A stretch of DNA of 64,000 nt from Pseudomonas fluorescens (GTDB lineage: Bacteria; Pseudomonadota; Gammaproteobacteria; Pseudomonadales; Pseudomonadaceae): positions 22,026 through 86,025 of the forward strand of contig NZ_LACH01000035.1 of the NCBI RefSeq assembly GCF_000968015.1, written 5' to 3'. The notes under the pieces are model-generated. The model made no database searches, was not told where the DNA came from, and saw nothing but the letters and a program-made list of their open reading frames with translations. Shown here one piece after another: positions 23,674-35,402 of this stretch. How positions within the stretch are numbered: the first letter of the stretch is position 1; the number at the start of each line of letters is the position of its first letter. A program made the position numbers and the translations under genes.

Positions 23674-24795
23674 TCAACCATTGGCAGTCAGCGGCCAATG
23701 GCTGCCGAGCACCGCGTGATAGTGCCCCAGCAGGCTGTTGACCACAGTATCCCAGGAGTAATGCCGCTCGACATGGCTGCGGGCCTGTTTACCCAAAACG
23801 ACGCTGCCCGAACTGAACAGCTCGCGGACCGCGTTGGCCATCGCCAATGGATTGTTCGGCGGGCAGAGCAAGCCGCATTGATCGGTGATGATTTCCTGAA
23901 AGGACCCGGCCGCCACGGCCACCACCGGAATGCCACTGGCCATGGCTTCAAGAACCACCAGGCCAAAGGTTTCCTGGTCACCGGCGTGTAGCAGCGCATC
24001 GGCGCTGGCCATCAATCGCGCCAAGTGTGCCGCCGTACAGAACTCACCGATCACGGTCACGTTGTCGGGCACTGCGGCCGGCATCGAGGAACCTACCAGC
24101 AGCAGGTGATAGCGTCGGCCCAGGTGTTTCATGCAGTCGAGCAGCACCGGCAGGTTTTTTTCCTTGGAGCCGCGCCCGGCGAAGATCAGCAGATGAGTGT
24201 TTTCATCAATGCCCAATGCGGCCCGCAGGCCCGTGTCTCGTACAGTGGGATTGAAGGTTTGCAAGTCGACGCCCAGCGGTTGCACGAAAACGTTCTTCAC
24301 CCCCAGCCCGATCAGTTTGTCGGCCATGACCTGGCTGGGCGCCAGAACCCGATCGAAGTTGCCATAGAGCTTGCTGACATAGGCTTCGACGTTCGTTGTG
24401 ACCCAGTTGCCCATGCGATTGCTGACCAGTAGCGGCAGGTCCGAATGATAAAAGCCGATCACCGGGACATCGAGTTGCCGCCGGGCATCGAGGGCCGCCC
24501 AAGCAGTAAGGTAGGGGTCGCCTACCTCGATCAGGTCGGGCTGTAAATCCTGCAGAACATTGCGCCATGGCGCGAGACGGAGGGGGAAACGATAACCCTT
24601 GCCGAAGGGCAGGGCGGGGGCCGGAACCGTGTAAACGCCATCCTGTTCACTCAAGTAAGCCCCAGGGATCAGCAGACTGTGGCGAATGCCCGGCTTGATG
24701 CTCAGGCGACGGTGCTTTGCATCCAGATAAGTGCGCACGCCACCGCTGGCAGGGGCGTAGAACATGGTTATGTCAGCGATATGCACGATGAACAT
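23674..24795 (-). CDS. GT4-type glycosyltransferase
   Basis: Glycosyltransferase of 373 residues with a GT-B fold. The N-terminal half begins with IADITMFYAPASGGVRTYLDAK; the C-terminal donor domain shows LIFAGRGSKEKNLPVLL and the E-x7-E motif in ETFGLVVLEAMASGIPVV. The ATG used has GGAGGA almost touching it; a GTG three codons on (VHIADITMF) has better spacing and may be the true start. First gene of the three-gene operon. It is similar in kind to GDP-mannose-dependent transferases, but the acceptor is unknown. Confidence 0.85.
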   Translation of the reverse strand: MFIVHIADITMFYAPASGGVRTYLDAKHRRLSIKPGIRHSLLIPGAYLSEQDGVYTVPAPALPFGKGYRFPLRLAPWRNVLQDLQPDLIEVGDPYLTAWAALDARRQLDVPVIGFYHSDLPLLVSNRMGNWVTTNVEAYVSKLYGNFDRVLAPSQVMADKLIGLGVKNVFVQPLGVDLQTFNPTVRDTGLRAALGIDENTHLLIFAGRGSKEKNLPVLLDCMKHLGRRYHLLLVGSSMPAAVPDNVTVIGEFCTAAHLARLMASADALLHAGDQETFGLVVLEAMASGIPVVAVAAGSFQEIITDQCGLLCPPNNPLAMANAVRELFSSGSVVLGKQARSHVERHYSWDTVVNSLLGHYHAVLGSHWPLTANG

Positions 24796-24904
24796 TCCTC
24801 CGGTCCGTTGAGCTCCCTTGGTTGACCTTTATGAAGGATAGATGTTCGGTTGGGGTTTTGTGGCGGGGTGTCAGTGAGGTTTTTGCGGTGTGTTACAGAC
24901 CGCC

Positions 24905-24969
24905 ATCGCGAGCAGGCTCGCTCCTACAGGGGCTTGCGCTGAACCTGTGGGAGCGAGCTTGCTCGCGAT
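24905..24969. repeat. REPIN (two inverted REPs), first family
   Basis: ATCGCGAGCAGGCTCGCTCC and, 13 bases after that arm ends, its inverted partner ending GCTTGCTCGCGAT. The arms differ at a few bases. Lies between the glycosyltransferase start and the chemoreceptor stop. Confidence 0.85.
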
Positions 24970-24985
24970 GAGGCCTTATCAGACG

Positions 24986-26875
24986 CTAAATACGGAAACT
25001 GCCTACCAACTGTTTAAGGCGCGCCGCCTGCTGCTCAAGATCGGCACACGCTCGCAACGTCGACTGCAGGTTTTCCACCCCTTCCTGATTCAGTGTGTTG
25101 ATCTCGGTAATGTCGACGTTGATCGACTCCACCACCGCCGTCTGCTCCTCGGTCGCCGTGGCCACCGACTGGTTCATCCCGTCAATCTCGCCAATACGCA
25201 ACGTCACACTGCTCAACCGCTCGCCGGCCAGGTTGGCGATTTCGACGCTGTCCTGACTGTGGCGCTGGCTGTCGCTCATGGTGCTGACGGATTCGCGGGC
25301 GCCGACTTGCAGCTCCTCGATCATGGTCTGCACCTGTTGCGCCGATTCCTGAGTGCGGTGCGCCAGGTTACGCACTTCATCGGCCACCACGGCAAAACCC
25401 CGACCGGCTTCACCGGCACGTGCTGCTTCGATGGCCGCGTTGAGCGCCAGCAGGTTGGTTTGCTGGGAGATGCTGGTGATCACTTCGAGAATCTGCCCGA
25501 TGTTCACGGTTTTGCTGTTCAGCGATTCGATGTTGGTGCTCGAGGCGCTGAGCATGTTCGACAGCTGATTCATCGCGGCAATGCTGCGATCCACCACTTG
25601 CTGGCCATCTTCGGCGAGGCTGCGGGCGTCGCTGGCCTGACTCGATGCTTGCGCGGCATTGCGGGCGATTTCCTGAGCGGCGGCGCCGAGCTGGTTGATC
25701 GCCGCGGCCACGCTGCTGGTGCGCGAAGCCTGTTGGTCGGAGTTGAACATCGAGGAGTTCGAGGCGGCCACGACACGCAGAGCCACTTCGTTGACTTGCC
25801 CGGTGGCCGACGACACTTCGCGGATCGAACCGTGAATGCGTTCCACGAAGCGGTTGAACGCGGTACCGAGTACACCGAATTCATCGTTGTTCACGATGGT
25901 AAGGCGTTTGGTCAGGTCGCCTTCGCCGTCGGCGATGTCTGCCATGGCGCGGGTCATGACGTGCAGCGGCTGGATCAGGATGCGGATCAGCATGCCCAGC
26001 AGAGCGATGATGATGGCCACGGCAATGACTGTCGCAATGAGCGCCGAGGCGCGGAATTCGCTGAGTTTGGAGAAGGCTTTGTCCTTGTCCACCGACAGAC
26101 CGATGTACCAGTTGACTGAGGACAGCCCTTTGATCGGTGTAAAGGTCACGATGCGAGTCTTGCCGTCGACGTCTACTTCACTGAAGTCGCTGCTGATGCG
26201 CGGGGTGTTTTTCGGGTACGCCTCGCTCAGGGACTTCATCACCAGCGCTTTGTCCGGGTGGACCAGGATTTTTCCGTCGGCGCCGACCAGAAACGCATAA
26301 CCCATGCCGCCGAAGTCCAGTGCGTTGAGGCTGTCGGTGATCACCTGCAAGCTCAAGTCACCACCCACCACGCCGATATTTTGACCGTCCTTGAGTACGC
26401 TATTAACGATGGAAATCACCAACTGGCCGGAAGCCAGGTCGATGTAGGGTTCGGTCAGGGCAGAACCGCTGGTGCTTTGCGCGCTCTTGTACCAAGGGCG
26501 GGCACGAGGGTCATAACCGTCGGGCATCTTGCTGTCCGGGCGGATGATGAAGGTGCCATCTTTGTTGCCCAGGTAGGCGCCCATAAAGGTCGACGACACG
26601 GCCTTCTGTTCCAGCAGGTTGGAGACATTGGCGGAATCGGAATTCAAGGCAACGGTTTGCGACAGGTTTTCGATCAGCAGGCTGCGGCCGGCCAGCCAGG
26701 TTTGAATGTTTTTCGCGGTGACGCTGCCCATCTCTTGCAAGTAGTTGTCCAGATCGCGGCGTATCGCATTGCGCTGTAAATAGTCGTTGTACAGCGTGAA
26801 CGAGGCGAAGGCGGCAATGACGATGAGGGCGGCGGCAAGCAGGATTTTATGGCTGAAGCGCAGATTTTTGTTCAT
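24986..26875 (-). CDS. Methyl-accepting chemotaxis protein with amino-acid dCache domain
   Basis: Chemoreceptor of 629 residues. Helix 1 about 12-32; periplasmic double-Cache domain; helix 2 about 278-300; HAMP; and the signalling tip with EVITSISQQTNLLALNAAIEAARAGEAGRGF. The sensor contains YDPRARPWYKSA, then EPYIDLA and GVVGGDLSL, which together match the amino-acid-binding dCache motif (Tyr, Arg, Trp-Tyr, Tyr-x-Asp, Asp) described for PctA-type receptors. It probably mediates chemotaxis to L-amino acids. It stands alone, flanked by REPINs or intergenic DNA. Confidence 0.9.
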   Translation of the reverse strand: MNKNLRFSHKILLAAALIVIAAFASFTLYNDYLQRNAIRRDLDNYLQEMGSVTAKNIQTWLAGRSLLIENLSQTVALNSDSANVSNLLEQKAVSSTFMGAYLGNKDGTFIIRPDSKMPDGYDPRARPWYKSAQSTSGSALTEPYIDLASGQLVISIVNSVLKDGQNIGVVGGDLSLQVITDSLNALDFGGMGYAFLVGADGKILVHPDKALVMKSLSEAYPKNTPRISSDFSEVDVDGKTRIVTFTPIKGLSSVNWYIGLSVDKDKAFSKLSEFRASALIATVIAVAIIIALLGMLIRILIQPLHVMTRAMADIADGEGDLTKRLTIVNNDEFGVLGTAFNRFVERIHGSIREVSSATGQVNEVALRVVAASNSSMFNSDQQASRTSSVAAAINQLGAAAQEIARNAAQASSQASDARSLAEDGQQVVDRSIAAMNQLSNMLSASSTNIESLNSKTVNIGQILEVITSISQQTNLLALNAAIEAARAGEAGRGFAVVADEVRNLAHRTQESAQQVQTMIEELQVGARESVSTMSDSQRHSQDSVEIANLAGERLSSVTLRIGEIDGMNQSVATATEEQTAVVESINVDITEINTLNQEGVENLQSTLRACADLEQQAARLKQLVGSFRI

Positions 26876-27052
26876 GGCTTGAGGGGTCCGCTAAGGTCTT
26901 ATAGTTCGGGGCGCGTTGCTGTTAATGCGCGCAAAATGAGTGCGCAACGGAGCGAGTCGGTAATTCCTGCTCTCCATAGGGGAATGTCGGACCTTGCTTT
27001 CAATTGGGTCTCTCGCTTATTCCTATCGGCCGTGAAGGATCAAAGATTAATC

Positions 27053-28552
27053 ATGGGTGACAAAATGCCTGACTCATTACAACTCGTTATCGGTGCCGAT
27101 CTCGCCGGGCAACCCATTGCCCAGGCCATGCGTCTGGCGAACCGTCATGGTTTGGTCGCGGGCGCTACCGGGACGGGCAAAACCGTCACCTTGCAACGGA
27201 TGGCCGAAGCATTCAGCGATGCCGGCGTGGCGGTGTTCGCCGCCGATATCAAGGGTGACCTGTGTGGTCTGGGCGCCGCCGGCAACCCTCAAGGTAAAAT
27301 CGCCGAGCGGATCGCCGGGATGCCCTGGCTGAACCACACGCCTCAAGCGTATCCGGTGACCCTGTGGGACATTCACGGTCAGTCCGGTCATCCGTTGCGC
27401 ACAACCTTGAGCGAAATGGGCCCGTTATTGATTGGCAGCCTGCTGGAGCTGACCGACAGTCAGCAGTCGGCGCTGTACGCCGCGTTCAAGGTGGCGGACC
27501 GTGAAGGGCTGTTGCTGCTGGACCTCAAGGACCTGAAGGCACTGCTCAATCACCTGCGTGACAACCCCGAATTGCTCGGTGACGACGCCGCGTTGATGAC
27601 CACCGGTTCCAGTCAGGCGCTGTTGCGGCGTCTGGCGACCCTGGAACAGCAGGGCGCCGAAGCGCTGTTCGGTGAACCGGCATTGCAACTCGAAGACATT
27701 CTGCAGCCGACCGCTGAGGGCCGCGGGCGCATTCACCTGCTCGATGCCAGCCGTCTGGTGCACGAAGCACCGAAGGTCTACGCAACGTTCCTGTTGTGGC
27801 TGCTGGCCGAACTGTTCGAACAATTGCCAGAGCGCGGCGATTCGGACAAACCGCTGCTGGCGTTGTTTTTTGATGAAGCACATTTATTGTTCGCCGGTAC
27901 GCCCAAGGCGTTGCAGGATCGTCTTGAGCAAGTGGTGCGGCTGATACGCTCAAAAGGCGTTGGCGTGTATTTCGTCACCCAGTCTCCGGGCGACTTGCCG
28001 GATGACGTGCTGGCTCAGCTCGGTTTGCGCATTCAGCATGGCTTGCGCGCGTTCACCGCCAAGGAGCAAAAATCCCTGCGAGCAGTGGCCGAAGGCTTCC
28101 GGCCGAATCCGGCGTTCGATGCCTTGTCGGTGCTGACCGAACTTGGGATTGGCGAGGCGCTGGTCGGCACGTTGCAGGACAAGGGCACGCCGGAGATGGT
28201 CCAGCGGGTGTTGGTGGCACCACCGCAATCGCGGATCGGGCCGTTGAGCGAGACTGAACGTACAGCGCTGATCGCAGGGTCGCCATTCAAGGGGCGGTAT
28301 GACAAACCCGTTGATCGCGAATCGGCTTATGAAGTGTTGATGGGGCGCAAAGGGCTGGCGCCAGAGCCTGACGCTGTGCCGGGCAAACCGGCAGCCGAAG
28401 AGCCAAGCTTTACCGACAAGGCCGGGGAATTCCTCGGCACCGCGGCGGGGCAGGCACTGAAATCAGCGATGCGCCAGGCGGCCAATCAATTGGGCCGACA
28501 GTTGGTGCGCGGCTTGATGGGCTCGCTACTTGGCGGTAAAAAAAGTCGCTAA
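27053..28552 (+). CDS. DUF853/HerA-like P-loop ATPase
   Basis: Protein of 499 residues of the HerA/VirB4-like ATPase superfamily, annotated elsewhere as DUF853 helicase-like. Walker A is GATGTGKTVTLQ (about 40-51), the second conserved segment is VFAADIKGDLCGLG, and Walker B is LLALFFDEAHLLF followed by the arginine-containing LIRSKGVGVYFVTQSPGDLP. A Gly-rich basic C terminus ends GSLLGGKKSR. I start at MGDKMPDSLQLV; an ATG four codons later is also possible. Biological role unknown. Confidence 0.85.
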   Translation: MGDKMPDSLQLVIGADLAGQPIAQAMRLANRHGLVAGATGTGKTVTLQRMAEAFSDAGVAVFAADIKGDLCGLGAAGNPQGKIAERIAGMPWLNHTPQAYPVTLWDIHGQSGHPLRTTLSEMGPLLIGSLLELTDSQQSALYAAFKVADREGLLLLDLKDLKALLNHLRDNPELLGDDAALMTTGSSQALLRRLATLEQQGAEALFGEPALQLEDILQPTAEGRGRIHLLDASRLVHEAPKVYATFLLWLLAELFEQLPERGDSDKPLLALFFDEAHLLFAGTPKALQDRLEQVVRLIRSKGVGVYFVTQSPGDLPDDVLAQLGLRIQHGLRAFTAKEQKSLRAVAEGFRPNPAFDALSVLTELGIGEALVGTLQDKGTPEMVQRVLVAPPQSRIGPLSETERTALIAGSPFKGRYDKPVDRESAYEVLMGRKGLAPEPDAVPGKPAAEEPSFTDKAGEFLGTAAGQALKSAMRQAANQLGRQLVRGLMGSLLGGKKSR

Positions 28553-28576
28553 CTCATAAGTGGGCACAATCAAAAC

Positions 28577-28666
28577 TGTGGGAGCGAGCTTGCTCGCGAT
28601 GGCGGTCTGTCAATCAATGGATGTGTTGACTGATACACCGTCATCGCGAGCAAGCTCGCTCCCACA
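28577..28666. repeat. REPIN, first family
   Basis: Perfect 25-bp arms: TGTGGGAGCGAGCTTGCTCG(CGATG) and its exact reverse complement, separated by 40 bases. It lies between the convergent HerA-like and dciA genes and could act as a terminator for both. Confidence 0.9.
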
Positions 28667-28677
28667 TGGGTTCTATG

Positions 28678-29133
28678 TCATGACTTGGGTTTGGCGTGAG
28701 CCGCAAGGCGTTCCAGCGCTGCCCGAAGATTCGGATCGCTGATCCCGTCGGCTGTGGCCTGAATGGTCGCGCCTGCATCAGTCGACAAGCTGATGGTATG
28801 GCCAGCCGCCCCTTGCTGAACCGTGGGAGGCTGAACCTTGAACAGAATCCGCGTCAGGCTGGCGAATTCGTCGAACATCTGCAGTTGCCGTTGCAGACGC
28901 TTTTGCTGATAACGCAGGCGGGTTGCCCAATGACCGTCGGTCACTATCAGCAACAAACTGCCTTCGCGCCACGACGCCACATGGCAATGCTCGCGGGCGG
29001 CGGGCTGCAATTGGCTTTCCAGCAGACGTTGTAAATGACCCAGGCGTTGAGCGTGGCCGAAGATGGCTTTCAGCGGTTTGGCTTCGCGAAGCAGGACGGC
29101 GGGTGCTCTGGCCGTAAGAGGGCGAAATGCCAT
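28678..29133 (-). CDS. dciA: DciA-type DUF721 protein (replicative helicase operator)
   Basis: Protein of 151 residues with the DUF721 domain in its N-terminal two-thirds (LLRLLE-type helix then EGSLLLIVTDGHWATRLRYQQKRL). DciA is the ancestral loader/operator of DnaB where DnaC is absent; the P. aeruginosa protein lies close to secA (PA4405 by memory), matching the position here. I use the ATG giving MAFRPLTARAPAV; upstream open frame is not coding. Divergent from secA. Confidence 0.82.
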   Translation of the reverse strand: MAFRPLTARAPAVLLREAKPLKAIFGHAQRLGHLQRLLESQLQPAAREHCHVASWREGSLLLIVTDGHWATRLRYQQKRLQRQLQMFDEFASLTRILFKVQPPTVQQGAAGHTISLSTDAGATIQATADGISDPNLRAALERLAAHAKPKS

Positions 29134-29440
29134 GATCAGACACCTGAAGTAACAGAGCCGCCATGGTAGCAGAAAGCACCGGATGCACCCGAGCCATTGC
29201 TTTGCGCGCGCTTTACCCATTAAATCAACAAGTAACTTCTGCCGCGGATGGCTTGAAGTTGCGCAAAAAGCCCTTATTTTAAGTGAGCCCCGTTATAGCG
29301 CAGTGCATGCATCGTGGAACAACGCCACTTTCCTCACCATCGTTTCCGGGTAGAATGCTCGTTCGCATGCGGCCATGAGGGCTGCTCGGGCGACTCACGG
29401 GGCCGCCCTCCATCCCTTTAGTGTGGAAGATCCTGCCGAT
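29134..29440. promoter_or_regulatory. secA-dciA divergent promoter region
   Basis: About 300 bp with no gene. A TAGAAT box lies at 29351-29356, about 85 bp before the secA ATG, without a clear -35. No SecM-type arrest gene is seen. Confidence 0.4.
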
Positions 29441-32176
<2,736 letters not shown>

Positions 32177-32203
32177 AACCCGTTTCATACGCTGAAATAC
32201 CCG

Positions 32204-32236
32204 CGCCGCGACCGGCTTATGCCGTCGCGGCGTTTT
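32204..32236 (+). terminator. Terminator after secA
   Basis: GC-rich hairpin: CGCCGCGAC with CGGC pairing to GCCG and TCGCGGCG across a TTAT loop, one base bulged, followed by TTTT. Confidence 0.75.
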
Positions 32237-32298
32237 GCCATTCAAACCACCGTTCTTCCTGAAAGCGGTGCTGACATCATTTATTAAGGAGCGCATTC

Positions 32299-33516
32299 AT
32301 GGCTGTTGGTCTTGGTCCTTTGCCAACGTTGCACCCGGTTGCCGGTTTTGAACTCGGTATCGCCTCGGCTGGCATCAAGCGCCCGGGGCGCAAGGATGTT
32401 GTGGTCATGCGCTGTGCCGAAGGCTCCACGGTCGCTGGCGTGTTCACCCTGAACGCTTTTTGCGCGGCGCCCGTGATCCTGGCCAAGCAGCGCGTGCAAG
32501 GTCCGGTGCGTTACCTGTTGACCAATACCGGCAATGCCAACGCCGGTACTGGCGAACCAGGCCTTGCCGCCGCCGAGCGCACCTGCGCCAAACTGGCTGA
32601 ACTGACCGGCGTCGACGCCAGCCTGGTGCTGCCGTACTCCACCGGTGTGATCGGCGAGCCGCTGCCGGTCGAGAAAATCGAAGGGGCTCTGCAAGCTGCC
32701 CTCGACGACCTGTCGGTCAACAACTGGGAAGCTGCCGCCACTGGCATCATGACCACCGACACCCTGCCAAAAGGTGCCAGCCGCCAGTTCCAGCATGACG
32801 GCGTGACCATCACCGTCACCGGTATCAGCAAAGGCGCGGGCATGATCCGCCCGAACATGGCGACCATGCTCGGCTACATCGCCACCGACGCCAGAGTCTC
32901 CCGCGACGTGCTGCAAAACCTGCTGCTGGACGGTGCCAACAAGTCGTTCAACCGCATCACCATCGACGGCGACACCTCGACCAATGACTGCTGCATGCTG
33001 ATCGCCACCGGTCAGGCTGCGCTGCCGGAAATCACCCGCGCCGAAGGCGAGTTGTTCGCCAAGCTGAAGCGAGCGGTGTTTGAAGTGTGCATGGACGTGG
33101 CCCAGGCCATCGTTCGTGACGGCGAAGGCGCGACCAAGTTTGTGACCGTTGAAGTCAACGGCGGCGGCAATCACCAGGAATGCCTGGACGTTGGTTACAC
33201 CGTGGCTCACTCGCCGCTGATCAAGACTGCACTGTTCGCCTCCGACCCGAACTGGGGCCGCATTCTGGCCGCCGTCGGCCGTGCCGGCGTACCGAACCTG
33301 GACGTGAGCAAGATCGACGTGTTCCTCGGTGAAGTGTGTATCGCCAGCCGTGGCGCTCGTGCATCGACCTACACCGAAGCCCAGGGCGCGGCCGTGATGC
33401 AGCAGGAAGAAATCACAATCCGAATCGAGCTGGGTCGCGGTGATTGCAGCGAAACCATCTGGACCACCGACCTGTCCCACGAATACGTGAAAATCAACGC
33501 CGAATACCGTACTTGA
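32299..33516 (+). CDS. argJ: Bifunctional ornithine acetyltransferase / N-acetylglutamate synthase
   Basis: Arginine biosynthesis enzyme of 405 residues that recycles the acetyl group from N-acetylornithine to glutamate. The protein is made as a precursor cleaved before the Thr of the KGAGMIRPNMATMLGYI motif, that Thr being the nucleophile; both are visible at about residues 178-193. AAGGAG precedes the ATG. It follows secA as in P. aeruginosa (PA4402 by memory). Confidence 0.97.
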   Translation: MAVGLGPLPTLHPVAGFELGIASAGIKRPGRKDVVVMRCAEGSTVAGVFTLNAFCAAPVILAKQRVQGPVRYLLTNTGNANAGTGEPGLAAAERTCAKLAELTGVDASLVLPYSTGVIGEPLPVEKIEGALQAALDDLSVNNWEAAATGIMTTDTLPKGASRQFQHDGVTITVTGISKGAGMIRPNMATMLGYIATDARVSRDVLQNLLLDGANKSFNRITIDGDTSTNDCCMLIATGQAALPEITRAEGELFAKLKRAVFEVCMDVAQAIVRDGEGATKFVTVEVNGGGNHQECLDVGYTVAHSPLIKTALFASDPNWGRILAAVGRAGVPNLDVSKIDVFLGEVCIASRGARASTYTEAQGAAVMQQEEITIRIELGRGDCSETIWTTDLSHEYVKINAEYRT

Positions 33517-33541
33517 TCACTCGCTAGACCGAGTCGCTGCA

Positions 33542-33633
33542 ATCGCGAGCAAGCTCGCTCCCACAGGAGATCTTCAGTGAACACAAACAGTGCGAACAAC
33601 AGGATCAAATGTGGGAGCGAGCTTGCTCGCGAT
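33542..33633. repeat. REPIN, first family
   Basis: 24-bp perfect arms: ATCGCGAGCAAGCTCGCTCC(CACA) and its reverse complement, 44 bases apart, between argJ and the glutathione transferase gene. Confidence 0.9.
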
Positions 33634-33691
33634 GACGGTCTGCCAGTCACTAAATAGACTGGCCTGTCCCCCTCATCTAAAGGTCCCGAAC

Positions 33692-34324
33692 ATGAGCCTT
33701 CACCTGATCATCGGCGACAAACTGCATTCCTCCTGGTCCCTGCGCGGCGCGTTGGCCCTCGACCTGGCCGGCGTTCCTTACACCGAAGAACTGATCAAGC
33801 TGAACCAGCCGGATACGCGTGAGCGTCTGCTCAAGCACTCGCCGACCGGCAAAGTCCCGCTGTTGAAAACCGAACATGGCACCATCGCCGACTCCCTGGC
33901 GATTGCCGAGTATCTGGCAGAGCAGTTCCCCGACGCCGGCCTCTGGCCCAAAGACACCGCCGCCCGCGCCCAGGCCCGTTCGGCCTGCGCGCAGATGCAC
34001 AGCGGTTTTTTCGCCATGCGCGGCAACATGCCATTCGACTTGAGCCACGACGCTGCGCTGTCGCCGACCCCGTCTGACGTTCAGGCCGACATCGAGCGGA
34101 TGTTGGCGTTGTGGGCCGAGTGCCGCGCCGCCGCCACCGAAACCGGTCCGTTCCTGTTCGGCGGCGCGACCTTGGCGGATGCCTTCTTCGCACCGATCGC
34201 CGTGCGCCTGCGCACCTATCAGGTGAGGCTGCCCGAAGCGGACGCGGCCTACGTCGAAACGATCTACCAATGGCCAGCCTTCAAGGCGTGGCAGAAGGCG
34301 GGTCTGGAGGAGGTCGGGCAGTGA
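33692..34324 (+). CDS. Glutathione S-transferase family protein
   Basis: Protein of 210 residues. Thioredoxin-like N-terminal domain with SSWSLRGALALDLAG at the glutathione site and the cis-Pro and Ser-containing GKVPLLKTEHGTIADSLAIAEYL; helical C-terminal domain to about 205. Start chosen at MSLHLIIGDK. The stop overlaps the GTG start of the MutT gene by four bases, so the two are coupled. Substrate unknown; the family detoxifies electrophiles. Confidence 0.9.
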   Translation: MSLHLIIGDKLHSSWSLRGALALDLAGVPYTEELIKLNQPDTRERLLKHSPTGKVPLLKTEHGTIADSLAIAEYLAEQFPDAGLWPKDTAARAQARSACAQMHSGFFAMRGNMPFDLSHDAALSPTPSDVQADIERMLALWAECRAAATETGPFLFGGATLADAFFAPIAVRLRTYQVRLPEADAAYVETIYQWPAFKAWQKAGLEEVGQ

Positions 34325-35265
34325 AGCGAGTACACGTAGCCGCCGCTGTCATCCGCGATGGCAGTGGCAAGATCCTCATTGCCCGCCGTGCCGATACCCA
34401 GCATCAGGGTGGCCTGTGGGAGTTCCCCGGTGGCAAGGTCGAGGCCGACGAATCCGTCGAAACCGCCCTGGCTCGCGAGCTCCTTGAAGAGTTGGGCATC
34501 GTGGTCAACGCGGCGCGCCCGCTGATCAAGGTCCGGCACGACTACCCGGACAAGCAAGTGTTGCTGGACGTTTGGGAAGTGTCGGCCTTTACCGGCGAAC
34601 CGCACGGCGCCGAAGGCCAGCCGTTGGAATGGGTCGCGCCTCGCGATCTGCTGAATTACGAGTTTCCGGCGGCCAACCAGCCGATTGTTGCGGCTGCACG
34701 GTTACCGGCGCAGTACCTGATTACCCCGGAAGACCTGGAAACCCCGGCCTTGCTGCGCGGCATTCAGAAAGCCATTGCAGGCGGCATCAAGCTGATCCAG
34801 TTGCGGGCACCCAACGGCTACGATCCGAAGTACCGCGATCTGGCGGTGGACGCGGCGGGGCTGTGTGCCGGCAAGGCGCAGTTGATGATCAAGGGGCCGT
34901 TCGAATGGCTGGGAGATTTCCCGTCCGCCGGTTGGCACATCACCTCCGCGCAACTGCGCAAGCACGCGGCGGCTGGCCGCCCGTTACCGGCGTCTCGCTG
35001 GCTGGCGGCGTCCTGCCACAACGCTGAAGAGCTGGCGTTGGCCGAGCAGATGGGGGTGGATTTTGTGACCCTGTCACCGGTGCAACCGACCCTGACTCAT
35101 CCGGGGGCTCAGCCGCTGGGTTGGGAGCAGGCTTGCGCGTTGATCGAAGGCTTCAGCAAACCGGTGTTCTTGCTGGGTGGTGTTGGCCCGGCAGAGCTTC
35201 AAAAAGCCTGGGAAGCGGGCGCACAGGGTGTGGCGGGGATTCGGGCGTTCTGGCCTGAAGCCTGA
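34321..35265 (+). CDS. MutT-type Nudix hydrolase fused to a ThiE-like domain
   Basis: Fusion of 314 residues beginning with GTG (VKRVHVAAAVIRDG). Residues 1-130 are a MutT-like Nudix domain with the complete Nudix box (GGKVEADESVETALARELL then EELG) that sanitises 8-oxo-dGTP. Residues about 140-314 resemble thiamine-phosphate synthase (IKLIQLRAPNG, ASCHNAEELALAEQMGVDFVTLSPV, GGVGPAELQKAWEAGAQGVAGI). This fusion is known in pseudomonads and related bacteria; whether the ThiE part makes thiamine phosphate is unclear. Confidence 0.9.
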   Translation: MKRVHVAAAVIRDGSGKILIARRADTQHQGGLWEFPGGKVEADESVETALARELLEELGIVVNAARPLIKVRHDYPDKQVLLDVWEVSAFTGEPHGAEGQPLEWVAPRDLLNYEFPAANQPIVAAARLPAQYLITPEDLETPALLRGIQKAIAGGIKLIQLRAPNGYDPKYRDLAVDAAGLCAGKAQLMIKGPFEWLGDFPSAGWHITSAQLRKHAAAGRPLPASRWLAASCHNAEELALAEQMGVDFVTLSPVQPTLTHPGAQPLGWEQACALIEGFSKPVFLLGGVGPAELQKAWEAGAQGVAGIRAFWPEA

Positions 35266-35289
35266 TTTTGCGGTGAGTTTACTGGCCTC

Positions 35290-35381
35290 ATCGCGAGCAA
35301 GCTCGCTCCCACAGTGGATCTTCTGTGAACACAAGATTTGTGAGCACCAAAGATCAATTGTGGGAGCGGGCTTGCTCGCGA
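35290..35381. repeat. REPIN, first family, with one arm diverged
   Basis: ATCGCGAGCAAGCTCGCTCC on the left and an inverted copy on the right in which GAGCGGGC replaces GAGCGAGC. Lies between the convergent MutT-ThiE and adenosyltransferase genes. Confidence 0.85.
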
Positions 35382-35402
35382 AGGCGGCCTGGCAAGCGCC
35401 GA

